Positions 7,554-16,177 of a stretch of 64,000 nt of DNA are shown here, one piece after another; within the stretch, counting starts at the first letter, position 1; each line of letters begins with the position of its first letter. The position numbers and the translations under genes were made by a program. Below the pieces are notes generated by a model. It was given only the letters and a program-made list of their open reading frames with translations, had not been told where the DNA came from and made no database searches. Source of the stretch: Muriicola sp. Z0-33. Its GTDB lineage: Bacteria > Bacteroidota > Bacteroidia > Flavobacteriales > Flavobacteriaceae. Location of the stretch: positions 310,001 to 374,000 of the forward strand of contig NZ_JAFMPW010000001.1 of the NCBI RefSeq assembly GCF_026126425.1. The letters run 5' to 3'.

Positions 7554-8450
7554 TCAGAAATAAATTAAAGCAGCAAAATGAAGAATCCATCCCAATATAA
7601 CTGCAATTAAAAAAGAATCTTTGAGCACCAGATCAGTGGGGGATCCACTGTTGTTTTCCAACAAGCTCAATTGCATATACCTCAATACTCCTAAGATAAC
7701 ATATAGGGCTGTCAGGTATACGTACTCACTATCAAGTCTTTGTACTACTTCGGTAGAAGTGGTGTACAAGATATATGCTACAACGGTTACCGAGGACATG
7801 ATCATCATTGCCCCTTCTACAAATTTTAGGTTGTAGTCCTTAATTACTTTACGCATTTTTTGCTTGGTCTCCAGGTAGATTAATACCCCATCCCTTCGTT
7901 TCGCCAGGGCAAGAAAAAGTGCCAATAGGAAGGTCATAATTACAATCCATTGAGATAAAGGGGTATCTGTTACAATGGCACCAACAAAAATTCGTAATAC
8001 AAATCCTACTGCAATAATGGTTACATCAAGAATGGATACATGTTTAAGAAAGAAACTATACAATATATTTAGCACCAGGTACAGTCCAAGGATACCTAAT
8101 GCGTGTAACGAGAGATAGCCCATGGTCAAAACTCCTGTTACAAATAACAAAATCATGAGGACTATTGCTGTTTGTAAAGAGATTGTACCGGCCGCTAAAG
8201 GGCGTAATTTTTTTTTGGGATGTAACCTGTCTTCTGTAATATCGCGAGAATCATTGAGGATGTAAATAGCACTCGCACACATAGAAAATGCCAGAAAAGC
8301 AAAAAATAGCTTTGTGAGTTGCTGCAGATCTGAAAATTGCCCTGCAAAGAACAATGGCATAAATATGAATAGGTTCTTTATGTAATGTTTTGGCCTTAAA
8401 AGCTTCAAAACTTGCAGGAAAGTGGCTGGGGTTGTATTGGTTTCGGGCAT
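7554..8450 (-). CDS. UbiA-family polyprenyl-phosphate phosphoribosyltransferase (DPPR synthase type)
   Basis: A 298-residue integral membrane protein with about eight to nine spans. The first acidic motif is N66-D67-x2-D70-x3-D74-x2-H77-P with K-L-R-P following, and the second is L-K-H-V-S-I-L-D-V. Both match decaprenyl-phosphate phosphoribosyltransferase (Rv3806c-like) rather than menaquinone or ubiquinone prenyltransferases. The reaction joins phosphoribosyl pyrophosphate to polyprenyl phosphate at the inner membrane. It is the first gene of the putative lipid-linked pentofuranose operon and lies 56 bases before the DprE1-like gene. Confidence 0.87.
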   Translation of the reverse strand: MPETNTTPATFLQVLKLLRPKHYIKNLFIFMPLFFAGQFSDLQQLTKLFFAFLAFSMCASAIYILNDSRDITEDRLHPKKKLRPLAAGTISLQTAIVLMILLFVTGVLTMGYLSLHALGILGLYLVLNILYSFFLKHVSILDVTIIAVGFVLRIFVGAIVTDTPLSQWIVIMTFLLALFLALAKRRDGVLIYLETKQKMRKVIKDYNLKFVEGAMMIMSSVTVVAYILYTTSTEVVQRLDSEYVYLTALYVILGVLRYMQLSLLENNSGSPTDLVLKDSFLIAVILGWILHFAALIYF

Positions 8451-8564
8451 TGTATTTTAGTTTAAACAGGGAACGCGCAGCACAAATGTCGTGTTTCTGG
8501 CCTAGTTTGAGCAAACAGTTCGATCAATGTTCTATTAATCCCTTTGAGGAGCACCAATGACCAT

Positions 8565-9050
8565 TTATTGCTCCTTTAAAACCGTGCTAAAGACAAAAGC
8601 TCCAATTTCCTTAATTGGTTCGTAAAGAACACTATTCTCAACAGTTTCTGTATTTACCAGGCCATGAGATGAATTGACACGATCAAAAAATACGAGTAGC
8701 GCCCCCAGAATTACGGCAACTTTAAGCATTCCAAATAAACCACCTGTGATTTTATTCAGTAACCCCAACATGGCAAAATCTGCAATTTTAGTCAAGAATT
8801 TACCTGCCAGATGAACAATAACTACTATAATCACAAAGGTTAGTATAAAAGCAGTAATGTTTATATAACGTTCATCCCATGATAATTTATCAGAAAGATA
8901 GTTTCCGGTGATATATGAAAAATATATTGCGCCAAAAAGTCCAGCCACCAAAGCTATTATTGAGGCTATTTCAACAAAAAGGCCATTTTTCAGTCCCCGG
9001 TAAAGGCCATAAATCAATAAAAGGCCTAACACAATATCTAAAAATCCCAT
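8565..9050 (-). CDS. CvpA family membrane protein
   Basis: A 161-residue protein with four hydrophobic segments. The N-terminal M-G-F-L-D-I-V-L-G-L-L-L-I-Y-G-L-Y-R-G pattern and the first-half glycines are typical of CvpA, a colicin V production/envelope-homeostasis family of uncertain mechanism. The frame is open further upstream to 9131, but the family signature starts at the ATG at 9050, which I take as the start; the extra 27 residues are not CvpA-like. It is 114 bases upstream of the UbiA-type gene on the same strand. It is probably not functionally part of that cluster. Confidence 0.85.
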   Translation of the reverse strand: MGFLDIVLGLLLIYGLYRGLKNGLFVEIASIIALVAGLFGAIYFSYITGNYLSDKLSWDERYINITAFILTFVIIVVIVHLAGKFLTKIADFAMLGLLNKITGGLFGMLKVAVILGALLVFFDRVNSSHGLVNTETVENSVLYEPIKEIGAFVFSTVLKEQ

Positions 9051-9125
9051 ATGGATGATTTGTACAAATATAGAACTTTGATTTGTACCTTTGGACTTCG
9101 CAGTTTTCCTGCAGGGAATACATAA

Positions 9126-9494
9126 ATGCAACCAGCAATGTCCAGAGACGTAGTGTTAAAAGAAAGGTGGAGCCAATTGGTAGAAAAATTATCTGCACAA
9201 TTTGCTGATGGAGATACCCTGGAACTGGATGCAATAATTTATTTGGTTGGAGTGCAGGAACTTGGACAGTATCACAGAACTTACAAAAAAGACGAAAAGG
9301 TAAATCTTATGCATATTGCCATTTGCAGGTTATTGGAACCCTATGGTTACTATGAGTTCGAATTTTTTGACGAGGATGGCTGGCCGCATTACAAAGTAAA
9401 AGAAGCCTTACCTCCTCTAAAGGCCGGGGAACAAACGGTGCTTATGAAAGATGCTATAGTAACCTATTTTTTAGAAAAACACATTATTAAATGA
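9126..9494 (+). CDS. Conserved hypothetical protein
   Basis: A 122-residue soluble acidic protein without a signal peptide or membrane segment. I recognise no characterised domain. It has a helical N-terminal half with L-D-A-I-I-Y-L-V-G-V-Q-E-L-G and a C-terminal part with F-F-D-E-D-G-W-P-H-Y. M5 (9138) is an alternative start. Its stop codon overlaps the start of the next gene in an ATGA arrangement, so it is cotranscribed with the monooxygenase-like gene and perhaps glpD. It is divergent from cvpA. Confidence 0.75.
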   Translation: MQPAMSRDVVLKERWSQLVEKLSAQFADGDTLELDAIIYLVGVQELGQYHRTYKKDEKVNLMHIAICRLLEPYGYYEFEFFDEDGWPHYKVKEALPPLKAGEQTVLMKDAIVTYFLEKHIIK

Positions 9495-9799
9495 ACCCGG
9501 CAAAGCCATATTACGCTGTTATCTTTACCAATACCAGGACTGAAGTTGATGAGGGGTACTTAAACATGGCAAGACAAATGGAGGAATTGGCCAAATTACA
9601 ACCGGGTTATATGGGTTTCGAATCGGCCAGAGAAACCATAGGAATTTCTGTTAGTTATTGGGAAAGCCTTAAGGCCATTGCAGATTGGAAGGCGAATACT
9701 GAACATATTATTGCACAACAAACCGGTATAAAAAAGTGGTATAGCTGGTATAAGGTAAGGATTTGCCTTGTAGAGCGGGAATACGATTTTAGCACCTGA
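9491..9799 (+). CDS. Antibiotic biosynthesis monooxygenase (ABM) domain protein
   Basis: A 102-residue single-domain protein of the dimeric alpha-beta-barrel (ABM) type: an N-terminal strand Y-Y-A-V-I-F-T-N, a helix M-x-x-L-A-K-L-Q-P-G-Y-x-G-F-E-S-A-R, then the I-S-V-S-Y-W-E-S-x-x-A-I-x-x-W-K-x-x-x-E-H motif that marks the family. Members include cofactor-free monooxygenases and proteins of unknown role, so the activity is uncertain. It overlaps the preceding gene by 4 bases and is 27 bases before glpD. Confidence 0.85.
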   Translation: MNPAKPYYAVIFTNTRTEVDEGYLNMARQMEELAKLQPGYMGFESARETIGISVSYWESLKAIADWKANTEHIIAQQTGIKKWYSWYKVRICLVEREYDFST

Positions 9800-9826
9800 A
9801 CAATATTAATCTTTGGACCAAATTTT

Positions 9827-11494
9827 ATGAATAAAAATATTTCATTCTCAAACCTGCAAAGAGCTGAAGTTGTTGAAGAGTTGTCCAATGAAGATTTTGA
9901 TCTGGTGGTGATTGGGGGAGGTATTACCGGCGCTGGGATTGCCCTGGACGCGTCTTCCAGAGGATTAAAAGTGGCCTTGCTGGAGAAGCAGGATTTTGCA
10001 TCTGGCACCAGTAGTAAATCTACCAAACTTATTCATGGAGGATTGCGCTATCTTAAGCAGTTCGACTTCTGGTTGGTGAAGGAAGTGGGATCGGAGCGCG
10101 CTATTGTTCATAAGTTGGCTCCACATCTGGTTCTTCCCGAAAAGATGCTTTTGCCTTTAATTGAAGGTGGGTCTTATGGCAAATGGTTAACTTCTATTGG
10201 CCTTAAGGTTTATGATATATTGGCACAGGTAGAGGGGAAAGACAAGCGCAAGATGCTCGAAAAAAAGGAAGCTTTAAAACTAGAACCGCTGCTTCCAAAG
10301 AAAATACTTAAAGGGGCGGGTTATTATGCAGAGTATAGAACGGATGACGCCAGGCTAACCCTTGAAAATATTAAAACCAGTCTAAATTATGGTACAAAGG
10401 CTTTAAACTATGCTGAAGTAACAGATTTCATTTATAAAAATAATCAGGTGGCGGGGGTTAAAGTAAAAGACACCATAACAGACAAAGAATTCCTGGTGAA
10501 TTCCAAGTATGTAATTAGCGCAGCCGGACCATGGGTAGACGAACTCAGAAGTATTAATAATTCTAAAAAAGGCAAAAGACTACACCTGACAAAAGGTGTT
10601 CACCTGGTTTTTCCTCATAGCAAACTGCCCATCAATCAATCAGTGTATTTTGATGTTCCGGATGGCAGGATGATGTTTGCCATACCAAGGGGGAAAATTA
10701 CTTATGTTGGGACTACAGATACAAACTTTAATAATGACAAGGACAATGTTGGGATAGATCTTGCAGACGCTCTGTACCTCATTTCTGCCGTAAATAATAT
10801 GTTTCCGAATATTGAACTGGAAATGGAAGATATTCAATCTTCCTGGGCCGGTTTAAGGCCATTGATACATGAAGAGGGTAAATCGGCCTCAGAATTATCC
10901 CGGAAAGATGAGATTTTTACATCAGATACCGGGCTAATAAGTATGGCCGGAGGTAAACTTACCGGCTACCGAAAGATGGCGGAAAGGGTTGTAAACAGGG
11001 TAGCTAAACGGATAGAAGATGAAACCGGGAAGGAATTGCCAGAATCGAAAACTGCTAAAATTCCATTATGTGGCAGCGGTTTTAAGAAGTATAAGGAGGT
11101 TAAGAAGTATATCGCCGAAATTTATAATCAGATCAGCGAAAAAGGCTTTTCTGAGTACGATGCCTGGTTTTTAGTCACTAATTACGGCAAGCAGACTGCA
11201 ACCATACTGGAGATTTATGATACGCTAAAGGAAGAAAATAATGCTGTACGTCTGGTAAAGGCAGAATTGCATTTTGGAATCAATTTTGAAATGGTTCAGA
11301 ATCCAATGGACTTCTTTATTAGAAGGACAGGGCGGCTCTATTTTGACATCGAAAGTGTTCGCACGATGATAGACCCTGTTTTAGACGAGTTCCGAGCAAT
11401 ATTTAAAACTGACGAAGATCAAATCCAGAATTGGAGAACTATCCTGGAAAGTGAGATCGACATACATTCCAATTTTACCTTAGACAGAATTTGA
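9827..11494 (+). CDS. glpD: FAD-dependent glycerol-3-phosphate dehydrogenase
   Basis: A 555-residue enzyme that oxidises sn-glycerol 3-phosphate to dihydroxyacetone phosphate at the inner membrane and passes electrons to quinone. The FAD dinucleotide-binding motif is G30-G-G-I-T-G35, followed by the family's G-T-S-S-K-S-T-K-L-I-H-G-G-L-R-Y-L segment. A second conserved block, G-G-K-L-T-G-Y-R-K-M-A, lies near residue 377, and the C-terminal DAO_C helical domain is present. Length is typical. A GC-rich hairpin follows the stop. The biosynthetic partner gpsA is at 13966 on the opposite strand. Confidence 0.95.
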   Translation: MNKNISFSNLQRAEVVEELSNEDFDLVVIGGGITGAGIALDASSRGLKVALLEKQDFASGTSSKSTKLIHGGLRYLKQFDFWLVKEVGSERAIVHKLAPHLVLPEKMLLPLIEGGSYGKWLTSIGLKVYDILAQVEGKDKRKMLEKKEALKLEPLLPKKILKGAGYYAEYRTDDARLTLENIKTSLNYGTKALNYAEVTDFIYKNNQVAGVKVKDTITDKEFLVNSKYVISAAGPWVDELRSINNSKKGKRLHLTKGVHLVFPHSKLPINQSVYFDVPDGRMMFAIPRGKITYVGTTDTNFNNDKDNVGIDLADALYLISAVNNMFPNIELEMEDIQSSWAGLRPLIHEEGKSASELSRKDEIFTSDTGLISMAGGKLTGYRKMAERVVNRVAKRIEDETGKELPESKTAKIPLCGSGFKKYKEVKKYIAEIYNQISEKGFSEYDAWFLVTNYGKQTATILEIYDTLKEENNAVRLVKAELHFGINFEMVQNPMDFFIRRTGRLYFDIESVRTMIDPVLDEFRAIFKTDEDQIQNWRTILESEIDIHSNFTLDRI

Positions 11495-11507
11495 AATAAA
11501 GTATTTA

Positions 11508-11535
11508 AGCCCCGCGAAGTAAACCTCGCGGGGAA
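11508..11535. terminator. GC-rich hairpin between convergent genes
   Basis: A perfect 7-bp stem (CCCCGCG at 11510-11516, CGCGGGG at 11527-11533) with a 10-base loop lies between the glpD stop and the convergent oxidoreductase stop. It lacks a long T-run on either side, so it may work as a weak bidirectional terminator or as an mRNA 3'-end stabiliser. Confidence 0.6.
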
Positions 11536-11544
11536 AGGTATAAT

Positions 11545-12882
11545 CTAAGCTTCCAATTCCAAAACTTTTGTGACTCCGGGAACCGGGACCGGATAGTTGC
11601 CATTTTCATCCGGAAGAACCGGAGGGTTGGCATCCCAGCTATATTGATTGGGCATAATACTTCTTCCTTTGTTCAGTGCATCTTCAAAAGTAATTAGCTG
11701 CCCAGAATAGGTGGCCATTCTACCAAGTATTGCTGTCATTGTCGTTTTGGCGGCGTGTTCCGCGTCGCTAATTACATTTCCGGCACGGATGGATGCAAAC
11801 AGCTCATCGTGCTCCGTTTGATACGGATTGGGATCATCTTCACCTTTATGTGTATAAATGTTCGTCCCATCATATCCCGTAATTACACCTTTATTTTGAG
11901 AATCTGTATAGATCTTACCTTTGGTTCCCTGAAAACTTTCAGATACATTGGTAATACAACCTTTTTGATGCCTGCACTGGCTAGAAATTACTGCCCCGGA
12001 CGGATAAGTGAATTCCACAAAGTGATGATCAAATATCTGGCCGTGCTCTTTTCCTTTTCGAACCTCTCTTCCGCCCATTCCCTGGGCATGCAAAGGGAAT
12101 TCGCCTATAAACCAATTGGCTACATCAATATTGTGTATATGTTGTTCAACTATATGGTCTCCGCATAACCAGTTAAAATAGTACCAATTGCGCATCTGAT
12201 ATTCCATTTCGGTTTGCCCTTCTTTACGGTCGCGCACCCATACACCACCGCTGTTCCAATAAACCTGCCCGGAAACAATCTGACCCATTTTCCCGTCTCG
12301 GATATGATCCAGACAAGCCAAATAGTTCTTCTGATAATGCCTTTGAAGCCCAACAACTACATTGAGTTTTTTCTGTTTGGCGATCTCAGCTGCCGCCAGC
12401 ACCTTTCGGATACCATGGGCGTCAGTAGCAACTGGCTTTTCCATAAAAATATGCTTGTTCTTATTCACCGCATATTCAAAATGTATTGGGCGGAAGCCAG
12501 GAGTCGTTGTCAGGATTACGACGTCTGCCAGGTCTATGGCATTTTTATATGCATCAAAACCAACAAATTTGTTTTCTTCTTTGACCTGCAGCCTGTCGGT
12601 TTCACCGAATTTTTTAGACAAGATGTTATAACAGCTATCTAATCTATCTTTAAAGGCATCAGCCATTGCAACCAGTTTTACATTTTCACTGGTACTCAGT
12701 GCCTGAACGGCAGCACCGGTTCCCCTGCCGCCACATCCTACAACGGCAATCTTTAAGGCATCATCTCCTAAAACATGTGCCGAAGCGGCTACATCCAGAG
12801 GAACCGTTAGCATTCCACCGGCCACGATGGCGGTGTTCTTACAAAACTTTCTTCTGGACACCTTGTTTTCTTTTTTTTTCAT
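11545..12882 (-). CDS. Tat-exported Gfo/Idh/MocA family oxidoreductase
   Basis: A 445-residue NAD(P)-dependent oxidoreductase. The N-terminus is a twin-arginine signal (S9-R-R-K-F-C-K followed by a hydrophobic stretch), so it is likely exported folded with its cofactor. The Rossmann motif V-V-G-C-G-G-R-G-T-G follows, and the family E-K-P motif (M-E-K-P-V-A-T-D) is present. The C-terminal half is the Gfo/Idh dimerisation domain. The frame is open further upstream, but the Tat signal fixes the start at 12882. Substrates are usually sugars or cyclitols; this one is unknown. It starts 11 bases after the SUMF-domain gene, so the two form an operon. Confidence 0.88.
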   Translation of the reverse strand: MKKKENKVSRRKFCKNTAIVAGGMLTVPLDVAASAHVLGDDALKIAVVGCGGRGTGAAVQALSTSENVKLVAMADAFKDRLDSCYNILSKKFGETDRLQVKEENKFVGFDAYKNAIDLADVVILTTTPGFRPIHFEYAVNKNKHIFMEKPVATDAHGIRKVLAAAEIAKQKKLNVVVGLQRHYQKNYLACLDHIRDGKMGQIVSGQVYWNSGGVWVRDRKEGQTEMEYQMRNWYYFNWLCGDHIVEQHIHNIDVANWFIGEFPLHAQGMGGREVRKGKEHGQIFDHHFVEFTYPSGAVISSQCRHQKGCITNVSESFQGTKGKIYTDSQNKGVITGYDGTNIYTHKGEDDPNPYQTEHDELFASIRAGNVISDAEHAAKTTMTAILGRMATYSGQLITFEDALNKGRSIMPNQYSWDANPPVLPDENGNYPVPVPGVTKVLELEA

Positions 12883-12893
12883 CTTTTGAAGTT

Positions 12894-13895
12894 TTAATAA
12901 TCGTCTATGGCTTCTAACCAATATTTGTCTATGTCCTCCTTTGAGGGAGTAATCCTGGGCCGTATAATCCGAAAACCCACATGTGATGCGTTTGTAAACC
13001 ACCAGCGACTTTTTGGGATCTGAGGGTCTATCCTTTTCCAGGCGGCTTTGGATCCAATTCTGGATGCTGCACCTAGTTCGCTGGCATCGTCTCGCCATGA
13101 ACCGCCACGGACCACCCTTGGATACAATTCAGTAGGTCTTACCCATGGGTTCAGGGATTGCTCTTTATTCCTGTTAGCATATGTGAGTTCTGTATATTGG
13201 TCCATAGTTAATTCTGCAACATTGCCGTGCATGTCAAATAATCCAAATGCATTGGGCTTTTTGGTGCCCACCTTTTGATATTTATTGTCGCTATTTGCCT
13301 TATACCAGGCATATTCTCCCAATTGAGTACTGTCTTTTCCAAAAGAATAGAATGCTTTACCCCCCGCCCTGCATGCATATTCCCACTCTGCTTCGGTGGG
13401 CAGGCGATAGAATTTCCCGGTTTTAGCAGTTAGCCATTTGCAAAAGGTGAGCGCCGCATGTTCTGTTATATTCACTACAGGGTATCCCTTTCTCCCCATA
13501 CCGTGGCTCATATCTACATATGGCGCAGTGGCAGCTGCTACGGCATCAATGGAGATATCTACTTCCTTGGACATCTCCGGATTAATGGCGTCATCAATTT
13601 GTCTTTCGGCAAAGAGTTGATACTGATCCCATGTTATTTCATAGGCACTCATCCAAAAATCGCCTACCTGTACTTTGTGGGCAGGTTGTTCACTTGCCTT
13701 CCCATTGTCGTTACCCATAATAAATGAGCCTCCGGTAATTGGCTGCATCAGGATAGTTTGATCACTTCCGTATATCTGCTCCTTGTAGACTTCGAAGCCC
13801 TTTATAACCTTGAAGTTGGTATTGGTTTCAAATGCAGACAAAAGAAATACTGCAACGTATAAAAGCAATAGTGAAATACTTCTTTTTGGGAGCAT
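12894..13895 (-). CDS. Formylglycine-generating-enzyme-like (SUMF1 domain) secreted protein, probably non-catalytic
   Basis: A 333-residue protein with an N-terminal signal or anchor (about 5-22) and one SUMF1/FGE-sulfatase domain: G-G-S-F-x-M-G near residue 55, E-I-T-W-D-Q-Y, R-L-P-T-E-A-E-W-E-Y-A-C-R-A-G-G, a G-L-F-D-M-H-G-N-V-A-E segment, R-V-V-R-G-G-S-W, and V-G-F-R-I-I-R. In true formylglycine-generating enzymes the stretch after R-G-G-S-W carries the copper-binding cysteines; here that stretch (D-D-A-S-E-L-G-A-A-S-R) has none. It is therefore more likely a structural or binding protein, as in the gliding-related SUMF proteins of this phylum. It is cotranscribed with the Tat-exported oxidoreductase. 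Confidence 0.83.
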   Translation of the reverse strand: MLPKRSISLLLLYVAVFLLSAFETNTNFKVIKGFEVYKEQIYGSDQTILMQPITGGSFIMGNDNGKASEQPAHKVQVGDFWMSAYEITWDQYQLFAERQIDDAINPEMSKEVDISIDAVAAATAPYVDMSHGMGRKGYPVVNITEHAALTFCKWLTAKTGKFYRLPTEAEWEYACRAGGKAFYSFGKDSTQLGEYAWYKANSDNKYQKVGTKKPNAFGLFDMHGNVAELTMDQYTELTYANRNKEQSLNPWVRPTELYPRVVRGGSWRDDASELGAASRIGSKAAWKRIDPQIPKSRWWFTNASHVGFRIIRPRITPSKEDIDKYWLEAIDDY

Positions 13896-13965
13896 ATAGG
13901 ATCTGTTTGTTTGTCCAACTTTCTAAAGTATTCAATTAGAAGGAAATAAAAAAATATGTGCAGTA

Positions 13966-14982
13966 TTAGTCCAGTTGTTCTGTCAATTTTTTGAAAGTCG
14001 ATTTTGCATTCTCTTTATTATACAGAATATCATAAACCGCATCAATTATTGGGGTTCTTGCCTTCTTTTTGAATTTGGATTTTAACTTATAGGCACTTTG
14101 AGTTGCATAATAACCTTCAGCAATCATATTCATTTCCATCATTGCACTTTTAACCGTATACCCCTTTCCTATCATATTTCCAAACATCCGATTGCGACTA
14201 AATACAGAATAGGCGGTTACCAGCAAATCTCCCAAATAAGCAGAGTCATTTATATTCCTGTCTATTTTGTAAATTTTCTTGGTATATCGTTTCATTTCCC
14301 TAATGGCATTGCTCATCAGGACACTTTGAAAATTATCTCCATAACCGAGGCCGTGAGCAATTCCTGCAGCAATTGCATAAATATTTTTGAGCATTGCAGC
14401 GTATTCTGTCCCAATGATATCCTGAGATACATTTGTCCTTATGTATCGGCTAGAGAGGGCATTTGCGACTTGCTCTGCCTTGTTTAAATCCTTGCAGGCA
14501 ATTGTTAAATAGGACAAGCGCTCCAGGGCTACTTCCTCCGCATGGCAAGGCCCTGTTAATACGCCAATATTTTTATAAGGGATATCATATTTTTCATGAA
14601 AATACTCTCCTACGATTAAGCCAGATTCCGGGACAATACCCTTTATAGCAGAAAATATGATTTTGTCCTTAATAGCAACCTGTAACTTATCTAATTCACT
14701 TTTTAAAAATGCAGAAGGGATGGCAAATATTAGAATGTCGGCCGTTTCAACAGCTTTATTAATATCATCTGTAAGGTCTAACTGGTCCAGGTTAAACTCT
14801 ACAGAACTCAGATATTTAGGGTTATGACTGTTTTTATGGAGGTATTCGACTGCTCTGGAATTTCGCATGTACCATGTAATCGTCTCCAGGTTTTCGGAAA
14901 GCATTTTTACAATAGCTGTTGCCCAACTACCGCCTCCCAATACCGCAAACTTTGGTGCTGTGTTCATTTCTACCGACATCAT
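13966..14982 (-). CDS. gpsA: NAD(P)H-dependent glycerol-3-phosphate dehydrogenase
   Basis: A 338-residue cytosolic enzyme that reduces dihydroxyacetone phosphate to sn-glycerol 3-phosphate for phospholipid synthesis. The Rossmann motif is G16-G-G-S-W-A-T, followed by W-Y-M-R and I-F-A-I-P-S-A-F. The conserved S-A-I-K-G-I, G-P-C-H-A-E-E-V and A-x-L-K-N-I-Y-A-I-A-A-G-I blocks are all present, the last holding the catalytic lysine. The C-terminal domain is complete. M6 is an alternative start. It is upstream of the SUMF gene on the same strand but separated by 70 bases. Confidence 0.95.
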   Translation of the reverse strand: MMSVEMNTAPKFAVLGGGSWATAIVKMLSENLETITWYMRNSRAVEYLHKNSHNPKYLSSVEFNLDQLDLTDDINKAVETADILIFAIPSAFLKSELDKLQVAIKDKIIFSAIKGIVPESGLIVGEYFHEKYDIPYKNIGVLTGPCHAEEVALERLSYLTIACKDLNKAEQVANALSSRYIRTNVSQDIIGTEYAAMLKNIYAIAAGIAHGLGYGDNFQSVLMSNAIREMKRYTKKIYKIDRNINDSAYLGDLLVTAYSVFSRNRMFGNMIGKGYTVKSAMMEMNMIAEGYYATQSAYKLKSKFKKKARTPIIDAVYDILYNKENAKSTFKKLTEQLD

Positions 14983-15192
14983 TATGAGAAGTGCTAAATA
15001 TAGGTCAAATTTTAGTCTCCGTTGGTCTTATAAACAAGGTCTTTTGCGGGGGATAAAGTACCGGGTCGACATTGTGTTTGCTGTTTGGTCGAGGCGTTTA
15101 CTTTTAGAAGGTATTCAAATCCTTGAAAAACAAGGATTTATTAAGCTTGGCACGATGCTTGTTTTATGCAAATAAATCAAAAGACCAAGGTT

Positions 15193-16116
15193 ATGAAGAC
15201 ATTAAAATTATTTTCCGGATTTTTATTATTAGGACTGCTTTCCAGTTCCTGTTATACAGAAGTGCTTATTGAAGATGACTATATTGAAACATCTTCTTTT
15301 AATACCGATCAGGTATTGCAATCTTATGACCTTTGGTATGTCGATATTAATGCAAGCCGCGGAAATGGAGAGGTTCCTTTTTTACAAACTGCCTTTACTA
15401 TAAGCTTTGACCGCGGACTATTACTTGCAAATAATAACCTTGTAGGAGTAGGAAAAACAGGAGGAGGACTGGGGATAGAAGTTGGCGTGTATGATCCGTT
15501 AAGGGCGGCTGTAGAAATAGACCATGATATAGATGGAAGATGGTTATTTGAGATATTTGTTCTGAATAATGCTACACTAGAGCTTTATAATGCTCCTACC
15601 GACACCTCATATGTTATCAGAGGGTATCAGCGAAGCAATTTCGACTACGATATACTTTTTTACAACAACATTAATTACTTCCTTCAGGAGTATGAAGCCT
15701 GGGAAAAAGTGTATACAAGTGAGGCTGGAGCAATAAATGACTTTGATGATGAAAACTACCTGCAATTCTTGACCGGAACTAACGGAGATTATTTCAGATC
15801 CTCGGTTGATGCCCCCGGAACAGCCTTGAATAGCCTTCAATGGGATTTTGAAGGAGACTATCAGGTATATGATGTAGTTAACGATGAAACGCTCAAAACT
15901 TTAACACTCGATTATGACTTTCTGGACAATGATTACTTTGAATTATACGTTATTAATGACAGTTCGATAGAATTGTATCACCCTGATAGTGAAACAGTGT
16001 ATGAGTTTAGAGGAAGGGGATATATCGAATTTTTGAAAAACGGAACAAATGCGGTTACCAAGAAGAGGAAAAAGACAAAACTTCCTGTGATGAACGTAGT
16101 TCGCAAAAGAAAGTAA
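15193..16116 (+). CDS. Lipoprotein with an internal duplication, function unknown
   Basis: A 307-residue protein whose lipoprotein signal (hydrophobic 5-18, then S-S-S-C-Y) sets the start at 15193; upstream in-frame codons to 15166 are not signal-like. I recognise no characterised domain. It seems to contain two related units: L-F-E-I-F-V-L-N-N-A-T-L-E-L-Y with T-S-Y-V-I-R-G-Y in the first half aligns with Y-F-E-L-Y-V-I-N-D-S-S-I-E-L-Y with T-V-Y-E-F-R-G-R-G-Y in the second. Each unit looks beta-rich and lipocalin-like. The C-terminus is a basic tail (K-K-R-K-K-T-K, R-K-R-K), odd for an exported protein. Confidence 0.75.
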   Translation: MKTLKLFSGFLLLGLLSSSCYTEVLIEDDYIETSSFNTDQVLQSYDLWYVDINASRGNGEVPFLQTAFTISFDRGLLLANNNLVGVGKTGGGLGIEVGVYDPLRAAVEIDHDIDGRWLFEIFVLNNATLELYNAPTDTSYVIRGYQRSNFDYDILFYNNINYFLQEYEAWEKVYTSEAGAINDFDDENYLQFLTGTNGDYFRSSVDAPGTALNSLQWDFEGDYQVYDVVNDETLKTLTLDYDFLDNDYFELYVINDSSIELYHPDSETVYEFRGRGYIEFLKNGTNAVTKKRKKTKLPVMNVVRKRK

Positions 16117-16177
16117 AAGATACTTCGGTCGACTTAGAAGTATAGTATAAGATTTTTTTGGTTGGTTATTTAGTTAG

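Noticed and set aside
2507-8450. Recent horizontal transfer of the arabinose-type cluster
   Set aside because: I see no mobile element, tRNA boundary or obvious change in base composition. Codon-use statistics and a phylogeny would be needed, so I do not claim transfer.
12214-12642. Plus-strand open frame of 142 codons opposite the Gfo/Idh/MocA oxidoreductase
   Set aside because: It lies inside the coding part of a well-supported gene and has no recognisable motif or signal.
12894-13895. Active formylglycine-generating (sulfatase-activating) enzyme
   Set aside because: The stretch after R-G-G-S-W has no cysteine, and no sulfatase gene is in the window.
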